A stretch of 6,242 nucleotides of DNA, from positions 1 to 6,242 of the forward strand of contig CAMLSH010000236.1 in NCBI GenBank assembly GCA_946482625.1. The letters run 5' to 3'. Source of the DNA: an uncultured Opitutaceae bacterium. GTDB lineage: Bacteria; Verrucomicrobiota; Verrucomicrobiae; Opitutales; Opitutaceae. Positions 1 to 5,408 of the stretch are shown piece after piece. Made by a program: the position numbers and the translations under genes. Below the pieces are notes generated by a model, which was given only the letters and a program-made list of their open reading frames with translations, ran no database searches and was not told the DNA's origin. Position 1 is the stretch's first letter; every line of letters begins with the position of its first letter.

Positions 1-50
1 CGGGCACCGGTGTTGTCAGCAACTTCGAGAATGGAGCGCAGTTGGATCAT
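1..50 (-). CDS. rplN: 50S ribosomal protein L14, N-terminal fragment
   Basis: Only the first 16 codons lie in the window; the rest continues past base 1. The translated start reads MIQLRSILEVADNTGA, which fits the L14 N-terminus (E. coli begins MIQEQTMLNVADNSGA). L14 binds 23S rRNA on the subunit interface, next to L3 and L19, and helps form bridges to the small subunit. The gene starts 23 bases after the rpsQ stop, the place expected for the first gene of the spc-type region, with no sign of a break between the two blocks. No Shine-Dalgarno sequence is visible before the ATG (upstream bases read AACCACGCGTC). The identity is firm despite the short fragment, because both sequence and gene order agree. 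Confidence 0.95.
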   Translation of the reverse strand, partial: MIQLRSILEVADNTGA

Positions 51-73
51 GACGCGTGGTTCTTAAATGGGTT

Positions 74-421
74 TTATTCAGCGGCAGGCGTGGAGGCCTG
101 CGTGACTTTGGTGGGGACGGTCGCTGCGACGTCTTGTTCGGTGATGGCCGCGCCTGCGAGGACGGAGGCCTCGATCACGCGGATGATGCGCCAGCGCTTC
201 AGCCGGCTGAGGGGACGCGTTTCCATGATCTCGACCTTGTCGCCGACCTTGGTCTCGTTCTTCTCGTCGTGAACGTGCACGACGGTCTTACGATTGACGA
301 CCTTGTGGTAGAGTGGATGGGGAGTCTTGTACGGGACGGTGACCTTGACGGACTTGTCGCCGGAGCGGCTGGTGACGAAACCGATGAGGTCTTTGCGTTT
401 GTTACGGGTCGAGGAGGACAT
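74..421 (-). CDS. rpsQ: 30S ribosomal protein S17 with C-terminal extension
   Basis: S17 is a primary 16S rRNA binder of the small-subunit body and is needed early in assembly. The 115 residues contain the usual OB-fold protein at about 8-84: residues 11-30 match the first strands (DLIGFVTSRSGDKSVKVTVP), and residues 60-72 (GDKVEIMETRPLS) match the family signature ending in RPLS. The core ends near IIRVIE (79-84), where E. coli S17 (84 residues) stops. Residues 85-115 form an Ala/Thr/Val-rich tail ending TPAAE. It has few charges and no motif I recognise. The ATG lies 24 bases after the rpmC stop and has no clear Shine-Dalgarno sequence, so translation may depend on coupling to rpmC. The core identity is certain; the role of the tail is unknown. 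Confidence 0.98.
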   Translation of the reverse strand: MSSSTRNKRKDLIGFVTSRSGDKSVKVTVPYKTPHPLYHKVVNRKTVVHVHDEKNETKVGDKVEIMETRPLSRLKRWRIIRVIEASVLAGAAITEQDVAATVPTKVTQASTPAAE

Positions 422-445
422 GATCGTATGGGACTAGCGGCGGCC

Positions 446-643
446 TCAGGCGGCTTTGGCTTTCTTTTGGTTCAAGATGGTCTCGAGGCGGGCTACGTCC
501 TTGCGGAGAGCGCGAATCGTGTGGGTCTTTTCGACCTGGCCGGTGTTCTTCTTCAGGCGGAGCTGGAGGAGTTCGGCGCGGATGTCGGCGAGCTTGGTGG
601 TGATCTCAGCCGGAGCGAGATCGCGGATTTCTTTGGAAGTCAT
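446..643 (-). CDS. rpmC: 50S ribosomal protein L29
   Basis: L29 is a small all-helical protein beside L23 at the exit-tunnel rim of the large subunit. The 65 residues match the usual family length (63 in E. coli) and its two-helix plan. Helix one spans about 2-33 ([14 protein letters not shown] then [16 protein letters not shown]). A turn at 34-38 (NTGQV) leads into helix two, [20 protein letters not shown] (39-58). The tail is the basic QKKAKAA. The segment from QLRLKK through RALRKDVAR corresponds to the conserved rRNA-binding part of the family. The gene sits between rplP (29 bases upstream) and rpsQ (24 bases downstream), its standard place. The bases before the ATG (GAAAAGACGCATC) hold no good Shine-Dalgarno match. 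Confidence 0.98.
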   Translation of the reverse strand: MTSKEIRDLAPAEITTKLADIRAELLQLRLKKNTGQVEKTHTIRALRKDVARLETILNQKKAKAA

Positions 644-672
644 GATGCGTCTTTTCTGGGGACGGTTGTGGT

Positions 673-1095
673 TTAGACAGCCGTGCCTTCACGCACGATG
701 AAACGGCAGTGGAAGGGCAGCTTGGCGTCGGCGAGGCGGAAGGCCTCTTTGGCGACGGTAACGGGAACGCCGGAGAGTTCGAAGAGAACGGCGCCGGGCT
801 TGATGATAGCCACGTAGTATTCCACCGGGCCTTTACCGGAACCCATGCGGGTCTCGGCGGGCTTTTTGGTGACGGGCTTGTGGGGGAAAACGCGGATCCA
901 GAGTTTGCCCTTGCGCTTCAGGTGGCGCGAGATGGTGACGCGGGCCGCCTCAATCTGCTGACCGGTCATCGGTCCGCGGGTGAGGGATTGGAGGCCATAT
1001 TCACCGAAGGCGATAGTGTTACCACGCTTGGCATTGCCGGAGCGGGAACCCTTCTGGGATTTGCGGTATTTGGTGCGTGCGGGAGCGAGAGCCAT
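673..1095 (-). CDS. rplP: 50S ribosomal protein L16
   Basis: L16 sits at the base of the central protuberance near the A-site tRNA elbow and joins late in 50S assembly. The 140-residue product (136 in E. coli) starts [16 protein letters not shown], the usual basic N-terminus. It continues with [14 protein letters not shown] (44-57), the central [16 protein letters not shown] (64-79), and the loop [16 protein letters not shown] (81-96). Arg83 aligns with E. coli Arg81, the residue hydroxylated there by the oxygenase YcfD (RoxA); whether this organism modifies it cannot be told. The C-terminal helix includes [14 protein letters not shown]. An AGGAG Shine-Dalgarno sequence lies 11 bases before the ATG, one of the few clear ones in the window. 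The gene follows rpsC by 40 bases. Confidence 0.99.
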   Translation of the reverse strand: MALAPARTKYRKSQKGSRSGNAKRGNTIAFGEYGLQSLTRGPMTGQQIEAARVTISRHLKRKGKLWIRVFPHKPVTKKPAETRMGSGKGPVEYYVAIIKPGAVLFELSGVPVTVAKEAFRLADAKLPFHCRFIVREGTAV

Positions 1096-1106
1096 GGGAG
1101 TGTATT

Positions 1107-1111
1107 CTCCT
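1107..1111 (-). promoter_or_regulatory. Shine-Dalgarno sequence of rplP
   Basis: The minus strand reads AGGAG, 11 bases before the rplP ATG. It supports that start, and it is notable because the neighbouring genes rpsC, rpmC, rpsQ and rplN have no comparable site. The spacing is slightly longer than the optimum seen in E. coli. Confidence 0.7.
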
Positions 1112-1135
1112 AAAAGGTTAGTCCGTTAATGCGGA

Positions 1136-1771
1136 TCAGGCGGCGGGTTCAGCGTCCTTTTTGCAGATCCAGCATTTAACGCCGATCTTGCCGAAAAGGG
1201 TGCGGGCTTCGAAGAAGCCGTAGTCAATGTTCTCGCGGAGGGTGTGCAATGGCACGCGGCCTTTGCGCTGCCATTCGCGGCGGGCGATGTCGGCGCCACC
1301 GAGACGGCCGGAGCATTGGATACGGATGCCTTCGGCGCCGAGGGTCATGGCCATTTCAACGGCCTTCTTCATGGCGCGGCGGAACGCGATACGGCGTTCG
1401 AGCTGGAGAGCGACGTTCTCAGCGACGAGCTGAGCTTCGATCTCGGGCTTCTTCACTTCCTGGATGTCGAGGAGGATCTCTTTGCCGGTGAGCTTGGAGA
1501 GCTCTTCCTTGATCTTCTCGATCTCCTGGCCCTTGCGGCCGATGACGATGCCGGGACGGGCGGTGTAAATCTTGACGCGGACGCGGTTCGAGGCGCGCTC
1601 GATGAAGATGCGCGGCACGGAAGCCTGCTTCAGCTTCTCCATGAGTTTCTCACGGATGATCTGGTCTTCGAGGAGGAGCTTGGGGAAGTCCTTCTTCGTC
1701 GCATACCAGCGGGACTGCCAGTTACGGCGGACGGCGAGGCGGAAGCCGATTGGATTGGTCTTTTGGCCCAT
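1136..1771 (-). CDS. rpsC: 30S ribosomal protein S3
   Basis: S3 lies in the 30S head at the mRNA entry channel, with S4 and S5, where it helps unwind mRNA. The 211 residues start [12 protein letters not shown], the standard N-terminus. A type II KH domain covers about 38-108 with its GxxG loop as GRKG (78-81). The C-terminal S3 domain carries [25 protein letters not shown] (155-179). Arg131, Arg132 and Lys135 align with the E. coli residues linked to helicase activity. The protein stops soon after the last conserved strand and lacks the long basic tail of E. coli S3 (233 residues). That strand reads KCWIC (199-203), giving Cys200 and Cys203, where E. coli has KVWIF. The ATG is 9 bases after the rplV stop with no Shine-Dalgarno sequence, so coupled translation is likely. 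Confidence 0.99.
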   Translation of the reverse strand: MGQKTNPIGFRLAVRRNWQSRWYATKKDFPKLLLEDQIIREKLMEKLKQASVPRIFIERASNRVRVKIYTARPGIVIGRKGQEIEKIKEELSKLTGKEILLDIQEVKKPEIEAQLVAENVALQLERRIAFRRAMKKAVEMAMTLGAEGIRIQCSGRLGGADIARREWQRKGRVPLHTLRENIDYGFFEARTLFGKIGVKCWICKKDAEPAA

Positions 1772-1780
1772 GGTAGGAAA

Positions 1781-2122
1781 TTAGTTCGAGTTGCCGTCCG
1801 ACAGGACGATCTTGATGTGGGACATCTTCTTGCGGCGGGGCATCGCGGTGCCGCGGGCACCGGCCTTGAAGCGCTTGAGGACGGGACCGTTCTCGACGAT
1901 CGCGCTCTTCACGACGAGGGAATCGGCGGAGAGGTTGTTATTGTTCTCAGCGTTCGCGATGGCGGACTTGAGGGTCTTGACGATCAGGCGCGCGGATTTG
2001 CGCGGGATGAGCGTGAGGAGATCGACCGCTTCATTGGCCTTGCGACCTTGAACCGTGCGGGCGACTTCGCGCACCTTTTTAGGGGACATGCGCGCGTAGC
2101 GTGTGAGGGCTTGGACTTCCAT
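1781..2122 (-). CDS. rplV: 50S ribosomal protein L22
   Basis: L22 binds all domains of 23S rRNA, and its long beta-hairpin lines the narrow part of the exit tunnel opposite L4. The 113 residues (110 in E. coli) show the N-terminal helix start RYARMSPKKVREVARTVQG (8-26), then the middle helices AVDLLTLIPRKSARLIVKTLKSAIANAEN. The hairpin with the family signature ends in KKMSHIKIVLSD (98-109). The tunnel loop begins LKR at 82-84, exactly where E. coli has MKR, the site of a known erythromycin-resistance deletion. The tip reads KAGARGTAM (86-94) instead of MPRAKGRAD. A weak AAGGA lies 11 bases before the ATG. Unlike its neighbours, the gene is preceded by an 84-base spacer with a strong hairpin. 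Confidence 0.98.
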   Translation of the reverse strand: MEVQALTRYARMSPKKVREVARTVQGRKANEAVDLLTLIPRKSARLIVKTLKSAIANAENNNNLSADSLVVKSAIVENGPVLKRFKAGARGTAMPRRKKMSHIKIVLSDGNSN

Positions 2123-2155
2123 GATTTTAAGATTCCTTCGATTAGGGAGGCGACA

Positions 2156-2184
2156 GCAGGGCCGCGGTAATCGCGGCCCCCTGC
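2156..2184 (-). promoter_or_regulatory. GC-rich intercistronic stem-loop between rpsS and rplV
   Basis: The spacer between the rpsS stop and the rplV ATG contains a perfect inverted repeat. Arms GGGCCGCG and CGCGGCCC (2172-2179 and 2159-2166, minus strand order) enclose a 5-base loop, ATTAC. Three outer pairs (GCA with TGC) extend it past a 2-base bulge. All eight inner pairs are G-C, so it should fold stably in the mRNA. On the coding strand no U-run follows, so it does not look like a terminator for this operon. On the opposite strand TTTT follows two bases after the stem. Possible roles are protecting an upstream mRNA end, marking a processing site, or modulating expression of the distal genes. 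The fold is read from the sequence; the role is inferred. Confidence 0.5.
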
Positions 2185-2206
2185 CCTTTTGATTGATTGG
2201 TTAAAC

Positions 2207-2482
2207 TTAGATTTCCTTACGGGTCATGCCGCCGTGGCCCTTGAACACGCGGGTGAGCGCGAATTCGCCGAGCTTGTGGCCGACCATGTTCTCAGTGACG
2301 TACACGGCCACGAAGGCCTTGCCGTTGTGAACATTGAAGGTGTGTCCGATGAAATCGGGGGTGATGGTCGAACGACGCGACCACGTCTGGATGGGTTTCT
2401 TGGCGCCGGCTTTGACCGCCTTCTCGATTTTCTCGAGCAGGTGGTAGTCAACGAAGAAGCCTTTTTTGATGGAACGTGCCAT
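2207..2482 (-). CDS. rpsS: 30S ribosomal protein S19
   Basis: S19 forms a complex with S13 in the 30S head and faces the A-site tRNA and the central protuberance of the 50S. The 91 residues match E. coli (92) almost end to end. The start is [12 protein letters not shown]. The signature stretch, at about 37-72, reads [19 protein letters not shown] followed by [18 protein letters not shown]. The C-terminus is [15 protein letters not shown]. Every conserved block is present and nothing is unusual in the protein. The gene starts 18 bases after rplB, and the bases before its ATG (CGAGATTTTCGTACC) hold no convincing Shine-Dalgarno sequence. A long spacer with a hairpin follows before rplV, so rpsS is the last gene of the tight proximal block. 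Confidence 0.99.
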   Translation of the reverse strand: MARSIKKGFFVDYHLLEKIEKAVKAGAKKPIQTWSRRSTITPDFIGHTFNVHNGKAFVAVYVTENMVGHKLGEFALTRVFKGHGGMTRKEI

Positions 2483-2500
2483 GGTACGAAAATCTCGGGG

Positions 2501-3370
2501 TTACTTCTTACCACGTGGCTTGCGGCCGTTGTGGTGGACGATGATCTGGCTGTTCGAGAGCTTCGAACGACGACGGGTCGGGAAGCCCTTGGCGAGCTGG
2601 CCCCACGGGGAGACGAGCTGCTGACGGCCACCACCACCCTTGGATTTGCCCTGACCACCACCGTTGGGGTGATCGACGGGATTCATGGCAACGCCGCGAA
2701 CGTGCGGGCGTTTGCCGAGCCAGCGGCTGCGACCGGCTTTGCCGAGCGACTGCTTGTTGTGATCGCCGTTGCCGACGATGCCGATCGTGGCGCGACATTT
2801 CGCGTTCACGCGGCGGAGTTCGCCGGACGGCATCTTGAGGGTAGCCTGGCCTTCTTCGATCGCCACGAGCTCGAGCGAGGAGCCGGCGGTGCGAGCGATC
2901 TGGGCGCCGCGACCAGGGACGAGCTCGACGTTGTGAAGCTTCGTCGAGGGCGGGATGATCGCCAGCGGGAAGTTATTACCGACAACGAAGTCGTTGGTCG
3001 TGGCCGTGTCGGATGCGACGATCGTCGAACCGACGGCAAGGCCTTCGGGAGCGATGATGTAGCGCTTCTCACCGTTCGGGTAAGAAACCAACGCGATGTT
3101 GGCGGTACGGTTAGGATCGTACTCGAGGGCCTGCACCTTGGCGGGCTGGTCGAGGATGTCGCGCTTGAAGTCGATGATGCGGTAGAGCTGCTTGTGACCG
3201 CCGCCGCGATGGCGGGAGGTGACGCGACCGTAGACGTTGCGTCCGCCGGTCTTGTGCTTGGGCTCGGTGAGGGCGCGCTCGGGGCGCTTGCTGCTGACGC
3301 CATCGGCCGTGTTCAACGAAGTGAAGCGCTGAGCGGGCGTGAGCGGGCGGCTGAAAGGTTTGATAGCCAT
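2501..3370 (-). CDS. rplB: 50S ribosomal protein L2
   Basis: L2 is a large, highly conserved protein beside the peptidyl-transferase centre, needed for subunit joining and catalytic activity. The 289-residue product is somewhat longer than E. coli L2 (273). The N-terminal RNA-binding OB-fold part carries KTGGRNVYGRVTSRHRGGGHK (41-61) and EYDPNRTANIALVSYPNGEKRYIIAPEG. The SH3-like part carries VPGRGAQIARTAGS and CRATIGIVGN, then GKAGRSRWLGKRPHVRGVAMNPVDHP. His234, in DHP, aligns with the E. coli His229 implicated in peptidyl transfer. The next conserved site, HPHGGG in E. coli, is HPNGGG here (Asn236). The C-terminal tail ends IIVHHNGRKPRGKK and runs past the usual end. A GGAG sequence 10 bases before the ATG supports the start, 21 bases after rplW. 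Confidence 0.99.
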   Translation of the reverse strand: MAIKPFSRPLTPAQRFTSLNTADGVSSKRPERALTEPKHKTGGRNVYGRVTSRHRGGGHKQLYRIIDFKRDILDQPAKVQALEYDPNRTANIALVSYPNGEKRYIIAPEGLAVGSTIVASDTATTNDFVVGNNFPLAIIPPSTKLHNVELVPGRGAQIARTAGSSLELVAIEEGQATLKMPSGELRRVNAKCRATIGIVGNGDHNKQSLGKAGRSRWLGKRPHVRGVAMNPVDHPNGGGQGKSKGGGGRQQLVSPWGQLAKGFPTRRRSKLSNSQIIVHHNGRKPRGKK

Positions 3371-3380
3371 GGTGGTGTTT

Positions 3381-3384
3381 CTCC
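3381..3384 (-). promoter_or_regulatory. Shine-Dalgarno sequence of rplB
   Basis: The minus strand reads GGAG (within CCGGAGAAAC), 10 bases before the rplB ATG. It is a short but well-placed match that supports the chosen start, MAIKPFSRP. Confidence 0.6.
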
Positions 3385-3391
3385 GGGCGGA

Positions 3392-3673
3392 TTAGACGAG
3401 CTCGATCTTGTCGCCGGCCTTCAACGTCACGATCGCCTTCTTGAAGTCGGAGGTCGTGGTGGGGCGGCCGTTGCGAGCCTTTTTGTTTTTGCCGCGGTAG
3501 TTTTGGATGTTCACGCGGGTCACCGATACCTTGAAGGTCTTTTCGACGGCTTCAGCGATGGTGTACTTGGTGGCGCTGGGGAAAACCTCGAAGGTGTACT
3601 GGCCGTATTCGGACGACAGCTTGTTGGATTTTTCCGTCAGACGGACGAGTTTGAGAACGTTGTTGGCGTTCAT
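3392..3673 (-). CDS. rplW: 50S ribosomal protein L23
   Basis: L23 sits at the exit of the nascent-peptide tunnel and is the main docking point for trigger factor and the signal recognition particle. The 93 residues (100 in E. coli) include LVRLTEKSNKLSS (9-21), whose Glu14 aligns with E. coli Glu18, the trigger-factor contact. The family core ATKYTIAEAVEKTFKVSVTRVNI (34-56) follows. After it come the basic loop NYRGKNKKARNGR and the last strand KKAIVTLKAGDKIELV. The start codon overlaps the rplD stop (ATGA), and a near-perfect GGAGGT lies 5 bases before the ATG, inside rplD. Both point to tight translational coupling of L4 and L23. No odd features are seen. Confidence 0.98.
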   Translation of the reverse strand: MNANNVLKLVRLTEKSNKLSSEYGQYTFEVFPSATKYTIAEAVEKTFKVSVTRVNIQNYRGKNKKARNGRPTTTSDFKKAIVTLKAGDKIELV

Positions 3674-4302
3674 GAGTTACCTCCAGAGGCGCGGGCGATG
3701 ATTTTTTCGAGGGCCGCCGTGGAGACGATGATCTTACGGTATTGGGCCAGATCGAGGGTGTTGAGCTTGGAAGCTTCCTGCATGGAGACACGGGCGATAT
3801 TGCGCGTGGCGCGGGCGGCTTCGGCAGTGAATTGAGCATCCACAACGAGCACTTTGCCCGCGGGAGCGATACGACCGATGACTTGATTGATTTCTTTGGT
3901 CTTGGCGGCCGGAGCGACGAAGCTCTCGATGACATCGATTTCGCCGGCAGCTGCGCGGTCGAAGAGAGCGCGGGAGAAAGCGAGGGCCTTCACCTTGGCG
4001 TTGATCTTCTTCGAGTAGTCGCGGGGCTTCGGGCCGAAGACGACGCCACCACCGACCCAGAGGGGCGAGCGGATGGAGCCGGCGCGAGCGCGACCGGTGC
4101 CCTTTTGGCGCCAAGGCTTCTTACCACCGCCACGGACTTCGCCGCGGGTTTTGGTGGAGTGCGTGCCGAGACGGGCGTTGGCGTTGATGGCGACGATGAC
4201 TTCTTTCACCGCTTGAAGGCCTTTGTCGCCTTCGAAGGTCGGGATACCGAAGTCTTGGTCACGGGAGGACGTGCCGTCGGAAGAGAAAACTTTGAGATTC
4301 AT
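3670..4302 (-). CDS. rplD: 50S ribosomal protein L4
   Basis: L4 is an early-assembly protein whose long loop reaches into the exit tunnel opposite L22. In E. coli it also represses its own operon by acting on the S10 leader. The 210 residues (201 in E. coli) begin [13 protein letters not shown], with an expected beta-strand start. The tunnel loop is well conserved: [20 protein letters not shown] (47-66) continuing as [16 protein letters not shown] (67-82). Lys67 aligns with E. coli Lys63, a known macrolide-resistance position, and is unchanged. The C-terminal Rossmann-like half includes KVLVVDAQF and ends [19 protein letters not shown] lies 8 bases before the ATG. The TGA stop overlaps the rplW ATG by 4 bases. 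Confidence 0.99.
   Translation of the reverse strand: MNLKVFSSDGTSSRDQDFGIPTFEGDKGLQAVKEVIVAINANARLGTHSTKTRGEVRGGGKKPWRQKGTGRARAGSIRSPLWVGGGVVFGPKPRDYSKKINAKVKALAFSRALFDRAAAGEIDVIESFVAPAAKTKEINQVIGRIAPAGKVLVVDAQFTAEAARATRNIARVSMQEASKLNTLDLAQYRKIIVSTAALEKIIARASGGNS
3679..3684 (-). promoter_or_regulatory. Strong Shine-Dalgarno sequence of rplW inside rplD
   Basis: The minus strand reads GGAGGT, then AACTC, then the rplW ATG. This is the strongest ribosome-binding site in the window. It lies within the last codons of rplD and fixes the rplW start at the ATGA overlap. Confidence 0.85.
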
Positions 4303-4310
4303 GGGCTGGT

Positions 4311-4315
4311 TCCTC
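4311..4315 (-). promoter_or_regulatory. Shine-Dalgarno sequence of rplD
   Basis: The minus strand reads GAGGA, 8 bases before the rplD ATG, in the 18-base gap after rplC. Sequence and spacing are both good, supporting the start MNLKVF. Confidence 0.75.
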
Positions 4316-4320
4316 GTAGG

Positions 4321-4968
4321 TTAAGCTTTGCGGGCCTGGCCCTTGATGGCCGTGCGCACGATGACGTCGTCACCGTTGGCGCCTGGGATTGCACCCTTCA
4401 CGAGGAGGATGTTTTTGTCGGCGAGGACCTTCACGATGGTGAGGTTCTGCACGGTGCGGCGCAGCTGGCCCATGTGGCCAGGCATGGCTTGGTTCTTCCA
4501 GACGCGACCAGGAGTCTGGCGCATACCGACCGAACCGATGCGGCGATGGAACATCGAACCGTGGGTGGCGGGACCGCCGGCAACACGGAAGCGTTTCACG
4601 ACGCCTTGGAAACCTTTACCCTTGGTGATGCCGATAACATCGACCGTCTGCCCTTCGGTGAAGGCGGCAACGGTGACGACATCGCCAACCTTGAGGTCGG
4701 AAGCCGCTTCGAGGCGGACTTCGCTGAGCACGCGAGGGGTCTCGTCGAGACCGGCCTTCTTGGCGTGGGCTTGTTCAGCCGAGGAAGTGTTCTTGGACTT
4801 CTTTTTGGAGAAGCCGAGCTGCACTGCGTTGTAACCGTCGTTTTCGGTCGTTTTGACTTGGACGACCGGGCATGGACCGGCTTCGACCACGGTGACCGGG
4901 ACTAAGACGTTTTGAGCGTCGTAGACCTGCGTCATTCCGAGTTTTTTGCCTAGGAGCGTAGAGATCAT
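4321..4968 (-). CDS. rplC: 50S ribosomal protein L3
   Basis: L3 is one of the first proteins to bind 23S rRNA near its 3' end, and its central loop reaches toward the peptidyl-transferase centre. The 215 residues (209 in E. coli) start MISTLLGKKLGMTQVY, the family N-terminus. The mid-protein signature includes VDVIGITKGKGFQGVVKRF (109-127), then ATHGSMFHRRIGSVGMRQTPGRVWK (134-158). Gln151 aligns with E. coli Gln150, which PrmB methylates there; the modification itself is not visible here. The C-terminus reads KNILLVKGAIPGANGDDVIVR plus a short basic end. The gene is preceded by a 111-base spacer with a hairpin, and no Shine-Dalgarno sequence precedes its ATG (CCACTTAGCCC). It may head a transcription unit separate from fusA-rpsJ. 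Confidence 0.99.
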   Translation of the reverse strand: MISTLLGKKLGMTQVYDAQNVLVPVTVVEAGPCPVVQVKTTENDGYNAVQLGFSKKKSKNTSSAEQAHAKKAGLDETPRVLSEVRLEAASDLKVGDVVTVAAFTEGQTVDVIGITKGKGFQGVVKRFRVAGGPATHGSMFHRRIGSVGMRQTPGRVWKNQAMPGHMGQLRRTVQNLTIVKVLADKNILLVKGAIPGANGDDVIVRTAIKGQARKA

Positions 4969-5014
4969 GGGCTAAGTGGTAGGTGGAAAAATTTCCGTTT
5001 AGGTGACCTACATT

Positions 5015-5049
5015 AGAAGAAACCCAGCGGTGCGCGGTGCGCACATGGG
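5015..5049 (-). terminator. Candidate terminator or attenuator hairpin between rpsJ and rplC
   Basis: On the coding strand the arms GTGCGC and GCGCAC enclose a 3-base loop (5030-5044). Outer arms CCCA and TGGG (5046-5049 and 5023-5026) extend it past a small internal loop. The stem is followed directly by TTTCTTCT, a broken U-rich tract of six T in eight bases. The tract is weaker than in a classic intrinsic terminator, so partial termination, attenuation, or a structured leader for rplC are equally possible. The position is suggestive, because the hairpin fills the largest intergenic gap, where the str-type and S10-type regions join. The structure is seen in the sequence; its activity is inferred. 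Confidence 0.4.
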
Positions 5050-5079
5050 CAGCTGCTATGTATGTTGGATGTAGTTAAC

Positions 5080-5388
5080 TCAAACGTTGATGGTGATATC
5101 GACGCCGGAGGGAAGATTGAGTTTCTTGAGCTCGTCGACCGTCTGGGCCGTGGGCTCGATGATGTCGATGAGGCGCTTGTGAGTGCGCGACTCGAACTGC
5201 TCCATCGACTTCTTGTCGACGTGCGGAGAACGGTTGACCGAGAGCTTTTCGATGCGGGTCGGCAGCGGGATCGGGCCGGAAACGCGGGCGCCGGAGCGCT
5301 TGGCGGTTTCGACGATCTCGAGCGCGGACTGATCGATGACGCGATAGTCGAAGCCCTGGAGTTTGATGCGAATGCGTTGGCCTTTCAT
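5080..5388 (-). CDS. rpsJ: 30S ribosomal protein S10
   Basis: S10 belongs to the 30S head and, as NusE, also joins NusB and NusG in transcription antitermination. The 102 residues (103 in E. coli) begin [19 protein letters not shown], matching the family start. They continue with [18 protein letters not shown] (34-51), then the loop [21 protein letters not shown] (52-72), which covers the family signature. The final part is [20 protein letters not shown] and SGVDITINV. Val57, the position altered in some tetracycline-resistant bacteria, is the usual Val. The gene starts 20 bases after fusA, with no Shine-Dalgarno sequence (upstream TTCTTTTCCCGCC), and no tuf gene lies between them. It is followed by the long spacer before rplC. 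Confidence 0.99.
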   Translation of the reverse strand: MKGQRIRIKLQGFDYRVIDQSALEIVETAKRSGARVSGPIPLPTRIEKLSVNRSPHVDKKSMEQFESRTHKRLIDIIEPTAQTVDELKKLNLPSGVDITINV

Positions 5389-5408
5389 GGCGGGAAAAGA
5401 ACGAGGGT

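Noticed and set aside
1244..2170. Open frame of 308 codons on the plus strand
   Set aside because: It is antisense to rpsC and rplV, has the same shadow composition, and no ribosome-binding site or motif supports it.
2189..3835. Open frame of 548 codons on the plus strand
   Set aside because: It lies antisense to rpsS, rplB, rplW and part of rplD, all certain genes. Its translation is low-complexity, rich in Gly, Asp, Val and Leu, as expected from the complement of GC-rich codons, and shows no known fold.
3742..4905. Open frame of 387 codons on the plus strand
   Set aside because: It is antisense to rplD and rplC, with acidic Gly/Asp/Glu-rich composition and no recognisable domain. It is best explained as a shadow of codon bias.
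4985..4996. Inverted repeat GGAAA/TTTCC before rplC
   Set aside because: The arms are A/T-heavy and separated by two bases, too close to form a stable hairpin, so chance is the simplest explanation.
4775..5044. Minus-strand open frame of 89 codons that includes most of the rpsJ-rplC spacer, a possible leader peptide
   Set aside because: It runs out of frame through the well-conserved start of rplC. Its start lies inside the hairpin region without a Shine-Dalgarno sequence, and its translation resembles no known leader peptide.
5050..5086. Promoter for rplC, with TTGAGT at the rpsJ end as a -35 box and TACATA as a -10 box
   Set aside because: The match is poor (about four and three of six positions) and the spacer is only 15 bases. 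A separate rplC promoter remains possible but cannot be supported from the sequence.
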